A DNA stretch of 64,000 nt from Flavobacterium panacagri (GCF_030378165.1 NZ_CP119766.1:5518001-5582000); one strand, 5' to 3'. Counted from the stretch's first letter, positions 8,416-17,184 are shown. The notes: generated by a model not told the origin, from the letters alone. A program made the numbers and translations.

Positions 8416-8904
8416 ATGAGCACACAAGATTTTACCACAAAAATAATAGTCAATCAATCTCCCGAAGAAGTTTTCAAAGCCATACAAAACGTTCGAGGCT
8501 GGTGGTCGGAAGAAATTCAAGGAAAAACAGCTAATTTGAATGATGAATTTGATTATCATTATGAAGATGTTCACCGCTGTAAAGTAAAATTGACTGAAGT
8601 AATTCTGAACCAAAAAATCGTATGGTTTATTGAACAGAATTATTTCAAATTCACAGAAGTTAAAACCGAATGGACTGGAACAAAACCAACTTTTGAAATC
8701 AAAGAAAAAGATGGAAAAACTGAACTGACTTTTACTCATTTTGGTTTAATTCCTGAATATGAATGTTTCGAAATCTGTCGTGATGCTTGGACAAACTATA
8801 TTCAGAATAGTTTAAAAAAACTAATCGAAACTGGAAAAGGCGAACCGAATGCAACAGGAAAACCGCAAACAGAAAACGAGAAGAAATTATCAGCAAGAAA
8901 TTAA
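8416..8904 (+). CDS. SRPBCC (AHSA1-type) domain protein
   Basis: A 162-residue START-like protein: FTTKIIVNQSPEEVFKAIQNVRGWWSE at the start, then LTEVILNQKIVWFIEQNYF, TELTFTHFGLIPEYECFEIC, and a C-terminal helix WTNYIQNSLKKLIETGKGEP. The fold holds a hydrophobic cavity and many relatives are ligand binders or Hsp90-activator-like proteins. The C-terminal tail after residue 140 is polar and likely disordered. Cytoplasmic; transcribed with the next two genes by spacing. Confidence 0.85.
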   Translation: MSTQDFTTKIIVNQSPEEVFKAIQNVRGWWSEEIQGKTANLNDEFDYHYEDVHRCKVKLTEVILNQKIVWFIEQNYFKFTEVKTEWTGTKPTFEIKEKDGKTELTFTHFGLIPEYECFEICRDAWTNYIQNSLKKLIETGKGEPNATGKPQTENEKKLSARN

Positions 8905-8940
8905 TTTTTCCTAAATTCGTTGTGCTAAAACACGAAACTT

Positions 8941-9354
8941 ATGAATCCGCTTTTTAGAAACACTTTGGCAGTTCTTGCCGGTCTTGTTATTGGCAGCATT
9001 GTCAACATGAGCATTCTTTCAATTAGTGGTTCTGTAATTCCGCCACCAAACGGTGTAGATGTTACAACTACAGAAGGTTTAAAAGCCAACATGCATTTGT
9101 TTGAGCCTAAACATTTTCTTTTTCCGTTTTTAGCACACGTAATCGGGACTTTTTCTGGTGCATTGACAACAGCCTTAATTGCAGCTTCAAACAAAACCAA
9201 ACTGGCGTTTTTTATTGGAGCTTTCTTTTTATTTGGAGGAATTGTAATGGTTTATACTTTGCCATCGCCAGTTTGGTTTAGCATTGTTGATTTAGTTTTT
9301 GCTTATATTCCGACAGCTTACTTAGCCTCTAAAATTGCTATAAAAAAGAAATAA
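8941..9354 (+). CDS. Small integral membrane protein, unknown function
   Basis: A 137-residue protein with four hydrophobic helices (about residues 7-30, 55-80, 85-107, 112-132). The first loop has IPPPNGVDVTTTEGLKANMHLFEPKHF, a segment I have seen conserved in a family of unnamed four-helix membrane proteins. It ends in KIAIKKK. The next gene starts 3 bases after its stop, so the two are likely coupled. Confidence 0.7.
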   Translation: MNPLFRNTLAVLAGLVIGSIVNMSILSISGSVIPPPNGVDVTTTEGLKANMHLFEPKHFLFPFLAHVIGTFSGALTTALIAASNKTKLAFFIGAFFLFGGIVMVYTLPSPVWFSIVDLVFAYIPTAYLASKIAIKKK

Positions 9355-9356
9355 TC

Positions 9357-9569
9357 ATGAGTACCGAATCTTCTATAAAACCTGCCAAAAAATGCTACGA
9401 ACATCTCGGTGGCAAACTCGGTGAATTGCTTTTAGAAAACTTTACCGACAAAAAATGGATTGCTAAAAAATCTGCTTCAGATAAACATTTTTATATTACC
9501 GAATTGGGAGAAAAAGAATTCACTAAACTCGGTATAGACCTTTCAAAAATCAAATCGGAGGCCATTTAA
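9357..9569 (+). CDS. Stand-alone ArsR-like C-terminal wing fragment
   Basis: A 70-residue protein: KKCYEHLGGKLGELLLENFTDKKWI, then HFYITELGEKEFTKLGIDL. This matches the C-terminal third of certain ArsR-family regulators, in which a short Cys-containing CYxHLxGKLG helix is followed by an LTxxGxxxLxxLGI wing. The helix-turn-helix is missing, and no sequence upstream in this window encodes it (the preceding ORF is a membrane protein). It could be a decayed gene or a natural small protein. The start is ATG, 3 bases after the preceding stop. Confidence 0.6.
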   Translation: MSTESSIKPAKKCYEHLGGKLGELLLENFTDKKWIAKKSASDKHFYITELGEKEFTKLGIDLSKIKSEAI

Positions 9570-9649
9570 TTTTATAAAATTCAATGCCTTTTCTGCAATA
9601 ATTATAGCGCTGAATTTCATACCTTAGTTTGCTTTAAAATCATTGAATT

Positions 9650-10018
9650 ATGACTAAGAAAGAAATCGCTAGAAACTTCCTGAATCTTGCTGCAAAAGGG
9701 CATTCTCACGAAGGTTTTCGATTATATGTCGGAAAGAATTTCAAACATCATAACGCGCATTTCAAAGGCGATGCACAAACTTTAATGCTCGCCATGGAAG
9801 AATCGGCCAGAACAAATCCGAATAAGATTTTTAAAATTCATCATATACTCGAAGACGAAAATTTAGTTGCGGTACATTCGCACTTAAAACAAAGTCCTGC
9901 AGATATTGGTTTTGCTGTAGTTCACATCCTAAAATTCAAAGACGATAAAATCGTCGAACTTTGGGATTTAGGCCAGCCAATTCCGAAAGAAACTATTAAC
10001 GAAAATGGAATGTTTTAA
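9650..10018 (+). CDS. SnoaL-like (NTF2-fold) protein
   Basis: A 122-residue protein: MTKKEIARNFLNLAAKGHSHEGF, FKHHNAHFKGDAQTLMLAM, NLVAVHSHLKQ, and the final VVHILKFKDDKIVELWDLGQPIP, the hallmark end of SnoaL-like proteins. Members include small-molecule cyclases and isomerases and many proteins of unknown role; His residues line the cavity. The start is the ATG at 9650. Cytoplasmic. Confidence 0.85.
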   Translation: MTKKEIARNFLNLAAKGHSHEGFRLYVGKNFKHHNAHFKGDAQTLMLAMEESARTNPNKIFKIHHILEDENLVAVHSHLKQSPADIGFAVVHILKFKDDKIVELWDLGQPIPKETINENGMF

Positions 10019-10029
10019 TTTATAATTTT

Positions 10030-10199
10030 AGTGGTCAGTTAAATTAGCACTGAAAACTAGTGGTCAGTTTACAGTTTTTTAGTGTTCAGTCAAATTAGTC
10101 CTGAAAATACTAAAGACTAAAACTGAACAACTAAAACTGATTACTGAACACTAATTATTGAAGCTGAATACTAAAAAAAACCTGAACACTGAACACTAA
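10030..10199. repeat. Degenerate CTGAACACT / AGTGTTCAG palindromic block
   Basis: About 170 bases made of variants of the words AGTGGTCAGTT, AGTGTTCAGT, AACTGA and CTGAACACTAA. The left half is rich in CAGTT and the right half in AACTG, so the block folds back on itself. It carries no ORF. It is one of several low-complexity inverted blocks between genes in this window. Confidence 0.55.
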
Positions 10200-10200
10200 A

Positions 10201-11244
10201 ATGAACTTTATTCCTAAAATCTCCTTACTATTACTTTTTATTCTTTCCAGCTGTCATTCATCGGCACAAAAAAAAGACGATTATCAAAAAAGCATTGACA
10301 GCTTAATTCAAAATACTACCAATCCAGTATTTAATGGTGTTATGCTTATTTCTCAAAATGGAAAAATACTTTATTCTAAAGCCAAAGGATATTCCAACTT
10401 TGAAACTAAAAAACCTTTGACACTCGATAGTCAATTTGAAATTATGTCAATTACCAGACAAATTACGGCGGCTTTAGTTTTGAAAGAAGTTGAAAAAGGT
10501 AAAATTGATCTTCATACTCCAATAAAAAAATACCTTCCCAATATAAAACAAACATGGGCAGATACGATTACAATCCATCAGTTATTAAATCATTCCCATG
10601 GAATCACTGATTTACAAAAACCTTTGCTTTTTAAACCTGGAAGTGATTTTAAATATGGAAATGAAGGTTATCCAATACTCGGTCAGATTCTTGAATCTGT
10701 AACAAAAAAAAGCTATTCAGAACTGGCTAATGATTTGTTTAAAAAGCTTAAAATGAATAATACCTTTTGTTATTCAAAAGATAAGGACAGAAATTTAGTT
10801 ACTGGATACATGAATAATGGTGGAAATTTAGAAAAAGCAGAAAATAATTTAATATCACCTTACAAAGTGCCTTCGGGCGGTCTTATTTCTACTGTTAATG
10901 ATCTTTTAATATGGAATAATAATCTACATAAAGGAAAAATTCTAAAACCTGAATCATACAAATTGATGACATCGTATACGATTAAAAATCAACATAATTT
11001 CTTTGGAAAAGATAAAGAAGGCTATGGTTATGGCTTAAGAATTATCGAAAAAGAACCCATAAAATATTTTGGTCATACTGGTCTTGGTAACGGATTTTCT
11101 GCTGTAAATTTGTATTTTCCTGAAAGTGATGTAAGTCTCATTGTATTAGAAAATCAAATGCCTGAAGATTCTAATTTGTTTTATGCTAGTGAATTTAAAA
11201 TCAAAAACATTCTTTTTAAAAGTAATTTATTAAATAAAAAATAA
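10201..11244 (+). CDS. Penicillin-binding-like serine hydrolase with SxxR in place of SxxK
   Basis: A 347-residue lipoprotein: signal peptide with lipobox LSSC, Cys18. The domain is the class-C beta-lactamase / PBP-like fold. Motif 2 is YGN (FKYGNEGYPILG) and motif 3 is HTG (FGHTGLGNGF). The first motif, normally SITK, is SITR: Ser83 is present, but Lys, the general base, is Arg86 (codon AGA at 10456-10458). Without the lysine the usual acylation route should fail, so it may be an inactive paralogue or have adapted chemistry. It lies 8 bases before the next gene. Confidence 0.85.
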   Translation: MNFIPKISLLLLFILSSCHSSAQKKDDYQKSIDSLIQNTTNPVFNGVMLISQNGKILYSKAKGYSNFETKKPLTLDSQFEIMSITRQITAALVLKEVEKGKIDLHTPIKKYLPNIKQTWADTITIHQLLNHSHGITDLQKPLLFKPGSDFKYGNEGYPILGQILESVTKKSYSELANDLFKKLKMNNTFCYSKDKDRNLVTGYMNNGGNLEKAENNLISPYKVPSGGLISTVNDLLIWNNNLHKGKILKPESYKLMTSYTIKNQHNFFGKDKEGYGYGLRIIEKEPIKYFGHTGLGNGFSAVNLYFPESDVSLIVLENQMPEDSNLFYASEFKIKNILFKSNLLNKK

Positions 11245-11251
11245 ACGCAAA

Positions 11252-11674
11252 ATGGCTGTCAATAAAACCACTGAAACTACAAATAGCGTTACAGATTTTA
11301 TTAACGCTGTTGAAAATGAAGTTAAAAGAAATGATGCTTTTGAACTTCTTAAAATAATACAAGAAATAACAGGTTTTGAGCCCAAGATGTGGGGGCCAAG
11401 TATCATAGGTTTTGGAAGTTATCATTATAAATATGACAGTGGTCATGAAGGAGACGCTCCTTTGGCAGGATTTTCTCCAAGAAAAACAGCAATGACTGTT
11501 TATTTTTATCTTCCAGAAAAAGAAAGAGAAGAGCTTTTGCCTAAATTGGGAAAACACACCTCCTCTAAAGCTTGTATTTACATTAAAAAATTAGCCGACA
11601 TCGATATGGAAATCTTAAAAAAGATAATTTTACTTTCGGTTCACTGCACTCAAAAATTATATCCCTCCAAATAA
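11252..11674 (+). CDS. DUF1801 protein
   Basis: A 140-residue protein with the DUF1801 core: RNDAFELLKIIQEITGFEPKMWGPSIIGFGSYHYKYDSG, then AMTVYFYLP, LGKHTSSKACIYIKKLADID. It shares little identity with the other two DUF1801 proteins in the window and belongs to the W-G-P-S-I-I-G-F subgroup. Cytoplasmic and of unknown function. Its stop abuts the ATG of the next gene, so the two are coupled. Confidence 0.85.
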   Translation: MAVNKTTETTNSVTDFINAVENEVKRNDAFELLKIIQEITGFEPKMWGPSIIGFGSYHYKYDSGHEGDAPLAGFSPRKTAMTVYFYLPEKEREELLPKLGKHTSSKACIYIKKLADIDMEILKKIILLSVHCTQKLYPSK

Positions 11675-12778
11675 ATGATTACATTTTTAATTCTATTAGC
11701 GCTAATAGCACTTGCCCTTTACCGATTTTTGGAACATCCAAAATTTGGAAAAGCCCCTTCTGGCGAAAGACTGAATTTAATTCAGAAATCGCCTCAATAT
11801 AAAAACGGAAAGTTCGAAAATCAGAGCTTTACGCCCGATCTTGCCGAAGGAGCAAGTATGGCTGGAGTTTTGCTTGAATTTTTCTTCAAAAAAGTAGATC
11901 GAAAAATTCCATCCGATTTAATTCCGTCCATAAAAACCAATTTACATGAACTTCCAATTGATGAAGATGTTTTGGTTTGGTTTGGGCATTCGTCGTATTT
12001 TATACAGTTGGAGGGAAAACGTTTTTTGATTGATCCTGTTTTTAGCGGCAACGCCTCTCCTATTCCAGGCACTACAAAATCATTTAAAGGAAGTGATATT
12101 TATACGGTTGACGATCTTCCCGAAATCGATTATTTGTTGATTACACACGATCATTATGATCATCTGGATTACGATACAATTCTTAAATTAAAACCTAAAA
12201 CAAAAAAAGTAATCACAGCTCTTGGAGTTGGTTCACATTTTGAGTTCTGGGGATTTCCATCTGAAAATATTATGGAAAAAGATTGGTTTTCTACAGTAGA
12301 ATTGGATGAAAATATAATGCTTCATACAGCACCTTCCAGACATTTCTCCGGAAGAAGTTTTAAAAGATGCAACACCCTTTGGACTTCTTTTATTTTAGAA
12401 ACTAAAGATTTTAAAATGTATCTGGGCGGAGACAGCGGCTATGATAAACATTTTGCAGAAATAGGCGAAAAATATGGGCCGTTTGATATTGCTTTATTGG
12501 ACAATGGCCAATACAACGAAAAATGGAAATATATTCATAATATGCCCGAAGATGTTGTAAAAGCTATGAAAGACCTAAAAGCAAAAAGAGTATTTCCAGT
12601 TCATTCATCAAAATTTGCCCTTTCCCTTCATTCCTGGGATGCGCCTTTAATTAAAGTAACGGAATTGAATAATTTAAGCGAAAATCCGATTCCATTAATT
12701 ACTCCAATGATTGGCGAAAAAGTAGAGCTTAAAAACGAAAAACAGGAATTTAAACAATGGTGGAAAGGAATTAATTAA
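11675..12778 (+). CDS. Membrane-anchored metallo-beta-lactamase-fold hydrolase (NAPE-PLD-like)
   Basis: A 367-residue protein with one N-terminal membrane helix (residues 1-17). The HxHxDH zinc motif is THDHYDH (His158, Asp159, His160, Asp162, His163). Further metal ligands are in APSRHF and GGDSGYD, and the C-terminal HSS is the last. The layout matches the Lactamase_B_2 / NAPE-PLD-like family: phosphodiester or lactone hydrolases. The substrate is not predictable. The ATG follows the preceding stop directly. Confidence 0.85.
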   Translation: MITFLILLALIALALYRFLEHPKFGKAPSGERLNLIQKSPQYKNGKFENQSFTPDLAEGASMAGVLLEFFFKKVDRKIPSDLIPSIKTNLHELPIDEDVLVWFGHSSYFIQLEGKRFLIDPVFSGNASPIPGTTKSFKGSDIYTVDDLPEIDYLLITHDHYDHLDYDTILKLKPKTKKVITALGVGSHFEFWGFPSENIMEKDWFSTVELDENIMLHTAPSRHFSGRSFKRCNTLWTSFILETKDFKMYLGGDSGYDKHFAEIGEKYGPFDIALLDNGQYNEKWKYIHNMPEDVVKAMKDLKAKRVFPVHSSKFALSLHSWDAPLIKVTELNNLSENPIPLITPMIGEKVELKNEKQEFKQWWKGIN

Positions 12779-12820
12779 TTGTGAAATGCAACGTGAAACT
12801 TCAAACAAAGAAACCTAAAA

Positions 12821-13945
12821 ATGAACCTAAAAAACCTCATACTAACCATAACCTTTCTTTTAAGCTGTAATCTATTTTCCCAGAACACTTACGTCTTTTT
12901 AGGATCATACAATCGTGATAAATCGGCAGAAGCGATTCAGGTGTATCAATTGGATACTTTAAACGAAAAATTGACGAAATTTACTTCAGCTAAGAATATC
13001 ATTAATCCTTCTTATTTAACGGTTTCTCCAAATGGGAAATATGTTTATGCCTGCACAGATACCAAAACACCAAATGCAGGAAGTATAAGCAGTTTTGAAT
13101 TTAATACTGAAAATAAAAGTCTGACATTTTTAAACAGTCAGCGAAGCGGCGGCGAAAACCCTGTTTACGTTTCAGTTCATAAAAGCGGAAAATGGATTGC
13201 AAACGCTAATTATACAGAAGGAAGTGTTTCTGTTTTTCCCATATTAGAAAATGGTAAAATTGACTCGATTGCACAGAATTTTCAATATATGGATGGAAGT
13301 ACTCATAAAGAAAGACAAACCAAATCACACGTTCATTCGGCTGTATTTTCTCCTCAGTATGATTATTTATTTTTACCCGATTTAGGAGCTGATAAAATTC
13401 GCTGTTATGCTTTTGACGAAAACCAGAAAAAACCTTTAATGGAAACCCAAAATCCATTTACAAAAACCGATTTAGAAGCTGGTCCGAGACATTTTACTTT
13501 TCATCCAAATCAAAAATATGGATATTGTATTGAAGAAATGGCTGGGCAGATCAGTGTTTACAAATATGAAAATGGCGTTTTGAATAAAGTACAGCGCATC
13601 GCAACACATCCTGATAAAATAAAAGAAGGTTTTGAAAGTTCTGATGTTCATATTTCACCAGACGGAAAATTCCTTTATGCAACAAATCGAGGAAAAGAAA
13701 ACAACATTGCAATTTTCTCAATAGACGAAAACGGATTATTAAAAAGCATCGGCTATCAATCTACTTTAGGAAAACATCCACGAGTTTTTGCTATTGACGA
13801 AAGTGGTAAATTTTTGGTTGTCTCGAATGTTCAAACAGGAAATGTAATCGTTTTTAAAAGAAATCCTAAAACTGGATTCCTAAAGAAAACTGGAAAAGAA
13901 ATTAAAATACAAGATGTTTCTTGTGTACAGATTAAACGGATTTAA
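12821..13945 (+). CDS. Secreted lactonase-family beta-propeller
   Basis: A 374-residue protein with a signal peptide (TFLLSCNLFSQ). The body is a seven-blade propeller of the 6-phosphogluconolactonase/lactonase family: VFLGSYNRDKSAEAIQVYQLD, NPSYLTVSPNGKYVYA, GSVSVFPILENG, HVHSAVFSPQYDYLFLPDLGADKI, GPRHFTFHPNQKYGY. Since it is exported it is unlikely to serve the cytosolic pentose-phosphate pathway; it probably hydrolyses lactones in the periplasm. Confidence 0.85.
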   Translation: MNLKNLILTITFLLSCNLFSQNTYVFLGSYNRDKSAEAIQVYQLDTLNEKLTKFTSAKNIINPSYLTVSPNGKYVYACTDTKTPNAGSISSFEFNTENKSLTFLNSQRSGGENPVYVSVHKSGKWIANANYTEGSVSVFPILENGKIDSIAQNFQYMDGSTHKERQTKSHVHSAVFSPQYDYLFLPDLGADKIRCYAFDENQKKPLMETQNPFTKTDLEAGPRHFTFHPNQKYGYCIEEMAGQISVYKYENGVLNKVQRIATHPDKIKEGFESSDVHISPDGKFLYATNRGKENNIAIFSIDENGLLKSIGYQSTLGKHPRVFAIDESGKFLVVSNVQTGNVIVFKRNPKTGFLKKTGKEIKIQDVSCVQIKRI

Positions 13946-14001
13946 TTTTTCTGTGATTCTTAGAAACTAGAAGCCAAAATCAATTACAAAAGCTATAAAC
14001 A

Positions 14002-14523
14002 ATGACAGCATCAAATTTCAATTTACAGCCTGATGTCTTAGAAAACGAAATCACAAAATTAATTCCATTAAAAGAAGAACATTTTGAAGCATTATTTAAA
14101 GCGGCATCAGATCCTTTAATTTGGGAACAAAATCCTGTAAATAACCGATATCAAAGAGACGTTTTTAAAACTTTTTTTGAAATTATTATTACAAAAGGTT
14201 CGTTTTTAATTCTCGATAAACAAACCAACGAAGTAATGGGAACAACTAGTTTTTACGACTATAACCCTGAAAAATCAAGTGTCGCAATTGGCTATACTTT
14301 TATTACAAGAAAATATTGGGGCGGCCCTTACAATAAAGCAAATAAAAAGTTAATGATTGATTATGCTTTCCAATACATTGATTCGATCCTTTTTCACATC
14401 GGAGCAGAGAATTTCCGCTCTCAAAAAGCTGTTTTAAAACTTGGAGCAGAAAAAATCAATGATTTAACATTTAATATTAATGGAGCCGGTGTGCCCTATT
14501 TTGAATACGAATTAAAAAAGTGA
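14002..14523 (+). CDS. GNAT-family acetyltransferase (RimJ/RimL type)
   Basis: A 173-residue protein: LIPLKEEHFEALFKAASDPLIWEQNP at the start, typical of the RimJ/RimL branch, then SVAIGYTFITRKYWGGPYNKANKKLMIDYAF, and the final ENFRSQKAVLKLGAEKI. It acetylates an amine, either a small molecule or a protein N-terminus. Cytoplasmic. Confidence 0.85.
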   Translation: MTASNFNLQPDVLENEITKLIPLKEEHFEALFKAASDPLIWEQNPVNNRYQRDVFKTFFEIIITKGSFLILDKQTNEVMGTTSFYDYNPEKSSVAIGYTFITRKYWGGPYNKANKKLMIDYAFQYIDSILFHIGAENFRSQKAVLKLGAEKINDLTFNINGAGVPYFEYELKK

Positions 14524-14540
14524 TAAGTTTAAAGATAAAG

Positions 14541-14606
14541 AGTTATGAGTTATGAGTTATGAATTTGAACCATTAACGTATAACACATAACTCTTAACTC
14601 ATAACA
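14541..14606. repeat. AGTTATGAGTTATG ... CATAACTCATAAC palindromic block
   Basis: Tandem copies of AGTTATG on the left face tandem CATAACT / ACTCATAAC copies on the right, forming a hairpin of short repeat units. It is non-coding and belongs with the other word-repeat blocks at 10030 and 31376. Confidence 0.55.
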
Positions 14607-14617
14607 TGTAAAAAAAA

Positions 14618-15199
14618 ATGAAAAGAATAACAGTCTTCTGTGCTTCTAGTTTTGGCACTGAAAAAATATATGAAGAACAAGCAGTCGCATTAGGAAAAAC
14701 GCTTGCAGAACAAAATATAGAATTAGTTTATGGAGGTGCAAATGTAGGCTTAATGGGCGCAGTTGCAGACGGCGCTTTAAATGCTGGCGGAAAAGTAATC
14801 GGAGTACTTCCAAACTTTTTGAGATCAAAAGAAATTGCACATCAAGGTTTAAGCGAATTGATTTTGGTAGAAAGCATGCACGAACGCAAAACCAAAATGA
14901 ACGATTTATGCGATGGGGTGATTGCTTTACCTGGAGGATTTGGAACTCTTGAAGAACTTTTCGAAATGCTTACTTGGGCACAATTGGGACTTCATAAAAA
15001 ACCAATCGCAATCTTAAATGTAAATGGCTTTTATGATTCCCTTATAGAATTATTACAAACCATGACTAATAAAGGTTTACTAAAGGAAATTAACAGAGAA
15101 ATGCTTTTAATAAGTGAAAATATTGATGATTTACTACATCAAATGAGAAATTATAAAGCACCGACAGTTGGCAAATGGATTGATAAAAAAGAATCCTGA
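14618..15199 (+). CDS. LOG-family (TIGR00730) nucleoside 5'-monophosphate phosphoribohydrolase
   Basis: A 193-residue protein with the family's three signatures: YGGANVGLMGAVADGAL, SMHERKTKM and PGGFGTLEELFEMLTW. The last is the P-G-G-x-G-T-x-x-E motif that binds the phosphoribosyl group. Members split N6-modified or ordinary AMP into base and ribose phosphate. The protein is the usual length and cytoplasmic. Confidence 0.9.
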   Translation: MKRITVFCASSFGTEKIYEEQAVALGKTLAEQNIELVYGGANVGLMGAVADGALNAGGKVIGVLPNFLRSKEIAHQGLSELILVESMHERKTKMNDLCDGVIALPGGFGTLEELFEMLTWAQLGLHKKPIAILNVNGFYDSLIELLQTMTNKGLLKEINREMLLISENIDDLLHQMRNYKAPTVGKWIDKKES

Positions 15200-15287
15200 A
15201 TTTTAGATGAAGCGTTAAGTGTTGTAAGTTAAAGTATAAAATTTAGAGTTATCTTTACAATTACTTCTAACCTATAACATTCAAAGA

Positions 15288-15755
15288 ATGAAAACAGAAA
15301 ACAACAAATTTGCAAAAGCCGAAATGCTGATTCGGAAACCTGTTTCAGAAGTTTTTAAGGCTTTTATTGATCCTCAGACTACAAGTAAATTTTGGTTCAC
15401 AAAAGGATCCGGAAAATTAGAAGAAAATCAAAAAACTGAATGGACTTGGGAAATGTATGGTTTTTCCCTTTCGGTTAAAACTTTGGTTTTACAAGAAAAT
15501 AAAAAAATTGTTATTGAATGGGGAAATCCCGATGAACTTACTTTAGTAGAATGGATTTTTAATCCGTTGAACGAAAATGAAACTTTTGTAAGTATTACCA
15601 ATTCAGGTTTTCAGGGAGATTCAGATAAAATTATAGATCAGGTTCGTAATTCTACCGAAGGATTTACTTTAGTTTTGGCTGGTGCAAAAGCCTTTTTAGA
15701 ACATAATTTACAGCTGAATTTGGTTTTAGATAGATTCCCGAAAGGATTAGCTTAA
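15288..15755 (+). CDS. SRPBCC domain protein
   Basis: A 155-residue START-like protein: AEMLIRKPVSEVFKAFIDPQTTSKFWFTKGSG, then WTWEMYGFSLSVKTLVLQENKKIVIEW, LVEWIFNPLNENETFVSITNSGF. This is the AHSA1-type subgroup with the FWFTKGSGKLE turn. It probably binds a small hydrophobic ligand. It stands alone between two non-coding blocks. Confidence 0.85.
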   Translation: MKTENNKFAKAEMLIRKPVSEVFKAFIDPQTTSKFWFTKGSGKLEENQKTEWTWEMYGFSLSVKTLVLQENKKIVIEWGNPDELTLVEWIFNPLNENETFVSITNSGFQGDSDKIIDQVRNSTEGFTLVLAGAKAFLEHNLQLNLVLDRFPKGLA

Positions 15756-15764
15756 AATAAATTT

Positions 15765-15946
15765 AACCGCAAAGAACGCAAAGGGTTTACGCAAAGAACG
15801 TGAAGTTTTTTTTTTGAGAATCATTAAAATGATAAAGTTCGCAAAGCTTTTTCTTGATTTTTTTTTTACAGACAAAGCTTTGCGAACTTAATATATAGAC
15901 CATACTTAGTCTAGTAATTAAAAATACTTAGCGTACTTTGCGGCAG
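15765..15946. repeat. CGCAAAG-type palindromic intergenic repeat
   Basis: Begins AACCGCAAAGAACGCAAAG and ends ACTTAGCGTACTTTGCGGC; within it GTTCGCAAAGCTT at 15838 faces AAGCTTTGCGAAC at 15877. It is one of at least six related blocks (see 41915, 53411, 57249, 57998, 58464) that share the words CGCAAAG, GGCGCTAAG and CTTAGCGCC. No ORF. Confidence 0.6.
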
Positions 15947-16027
15947 AATAAAAGACATGTATTGACCACAGCTAAAAGCTTTAAGCTCTCTACAGCAACC
16001 TGAAACCTGAAACTTGAAACCAAAAAA

Positions 16028-16396
16028 ATGGAAACAAAGAAGCCCGAAAATATAGACGAATACATCGGTGGATTTCCGAATGATGTTCAGGAAATTTTGG
16101 AGAAAGTTCGAATGACAATTCAGAAAGCAGCTCCAGATGCCAAAGAAAAAATCAGTTATTCGATGCCCGCTTTTGAGCAGAACGGAATCGTAGTTTATTT
16201 TGCAGCTTTCAAAAATCATATTGGACTTTATGCACTTCCAAGCGGCCACGAAGCTTTTGCAGAAGAGCTTTCTAAATATAAATCAGGGAAAGGTTCTGTA
16301 CAATTTCCGTTGAAAGATAAAATACCTTACGATTTGATTACGAAAATTGTAAAATTTAGAGTGAAAGAAAATCTTGAAAAAGTAAAAAAGAAATAA
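16028..16396 (+). CDS. DUF1801 / YdhG-like protein
   Basis: A 122-residue protein of the YdhG (iron-chaperone-like) subgroup: NIDEYIGGFPNDVQEILEKVRMTIQKAAPDAKEKISYSMPAFEQNGIVVYFAAFKNHIGLY, then FPLKDKIPYDLITKIVKFRVKENL. The frataxin-like fold is clear and the length normal. A role in metal handling is suggested for relatives but not shown for this protein. It is 7 bases before the next gene. Confidence 0.85.
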   Translation: METKKPENIDEYIGGFPNDVQEILEKVRMTIQKAAPDAKEKISYSMPAFEQNGIVVYFAAFKNHIGLYALPSGHEAFAEELSKYKSGKGSVQFPLKDKIPYDLITKIVKFRVKENLEKVKKK

Positions 16397-16403
16397 TTAA
16401 ATA

Positions 16404-17087
16404 ATGAATCTAACCGAACACTACGATCAACTTTATAAAACATCTTCTGAGACTATTGCTGCAGGGAAATATGTGATTGATTCAGAAATAAAAAACGAAT
16501 CTGATTCGCGGTTCGGAATAACTTTATTAATTCGTCCAAACGATGAAATAAAAGCCAATATTCAGCATTTTATCAATGAACTGAAAGAAGTAGAACCTGA
16601 ACAATATTTTTATCCTGATTCAGACATTCATATCACCGTAATGTCTATTATTTCTTGTTCTACTGAGTTTAATTTAAATCAGATTTCACCAAATGAATAT
16701 ATTGAAGTTATCTGCAGAAGTCTTGTGGATGTTAATAAAATTAAAATTCATTATAAAGGCATAACAGCTTCTCCCTCAGCAATAATGATTCAGGGATTTC
16801 CAAGTGATGCAACGTTGAATAATTTAAGAAACAGACTTCGCGAAAATTTCAAAAATTCCAGTTTACAACAAAGCATTGACAGTCGATATGAGATTTCCAC
16901 AGCACATTCGACTATAATGCGTTTTCAGGACAAACTTCACGATCCCAAAAAACTAATTGAAACTACTGCAAAATTCCGCGATTATGATTTCGGAGAATTT
17001 GATGTAAAAAGTATCGAATTAGTTTACAATGATTGGTATCAGCGCAAAACTACGACTCGGGTTTTGGGAGATTTTGGATTGAGATAG
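16404..17087 (+). CDS. 2H phosphoesterase superfamily protein
   Basis: A 227-residue protein with the two HxT/S motifs of 2H phosphoesterases: DIHITVMSI (His76-x-Thr78) and TAHSTIMRF. Such enzymes open 2',3'-cyclic phosphates or act on RNA ends and cyclic nucleotides. The substrate is unknown here. It follows a DUF1801 gene by 7 bases, so both are likely on one transcript. I have not linked it to the RNA island 36 kb away, though the chemistry would fit. Confidence 0.8.
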   Translation: MNLTEHYDQLYKTSSETIAAGKYVIDSEIKNESDSRFGITLLIRPNDEIKANIQHFINELKEVEPEQYFYPDSDIHITVMSIISCSTEFNLNQISPNEYIEVICRSLVDVNKIKIHYKGITASPSAIMIQGFPSDATLNNLRNRLRENFKNSSLQQSIDSRYEISTAHSTIMRFQDKLHDPKKLIETTAKFRDYDFGEFDVKSIELVYNDWYQRKTTTRVLGDFGLR

Positions 17088-17094
17088 TTTTTCA

Positions 17095-17169
17095 GCCACG
17101 AATTTCACTAATTTTCACGAATTATTTCAGTTAAAAAGCAAATTAGTGAAATTTAGTGGAATTCGTGGC
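17095..17169. repeat. GCCACGAATT-type palindromic intergenic repeat
   Basis: Starts GCCACGAATTTCACTAATTT and ends AAATTTAGTGGAATTCGTGGC; the outer arms pair. Copies of the same type are at 21895, 40258 and 46138. It lies between convergent genes. Confidence 0.65.
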
Positions 17170-17184
17170 GAACTTAATATTTAC

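Noticed and set aside
10030..10199. CRISPR-like array
   Set aside because: The repeated words are short, irregularly spaced and occur in both orientations; no constant repeat of 23-40 bases, no spacers, no cas genes.
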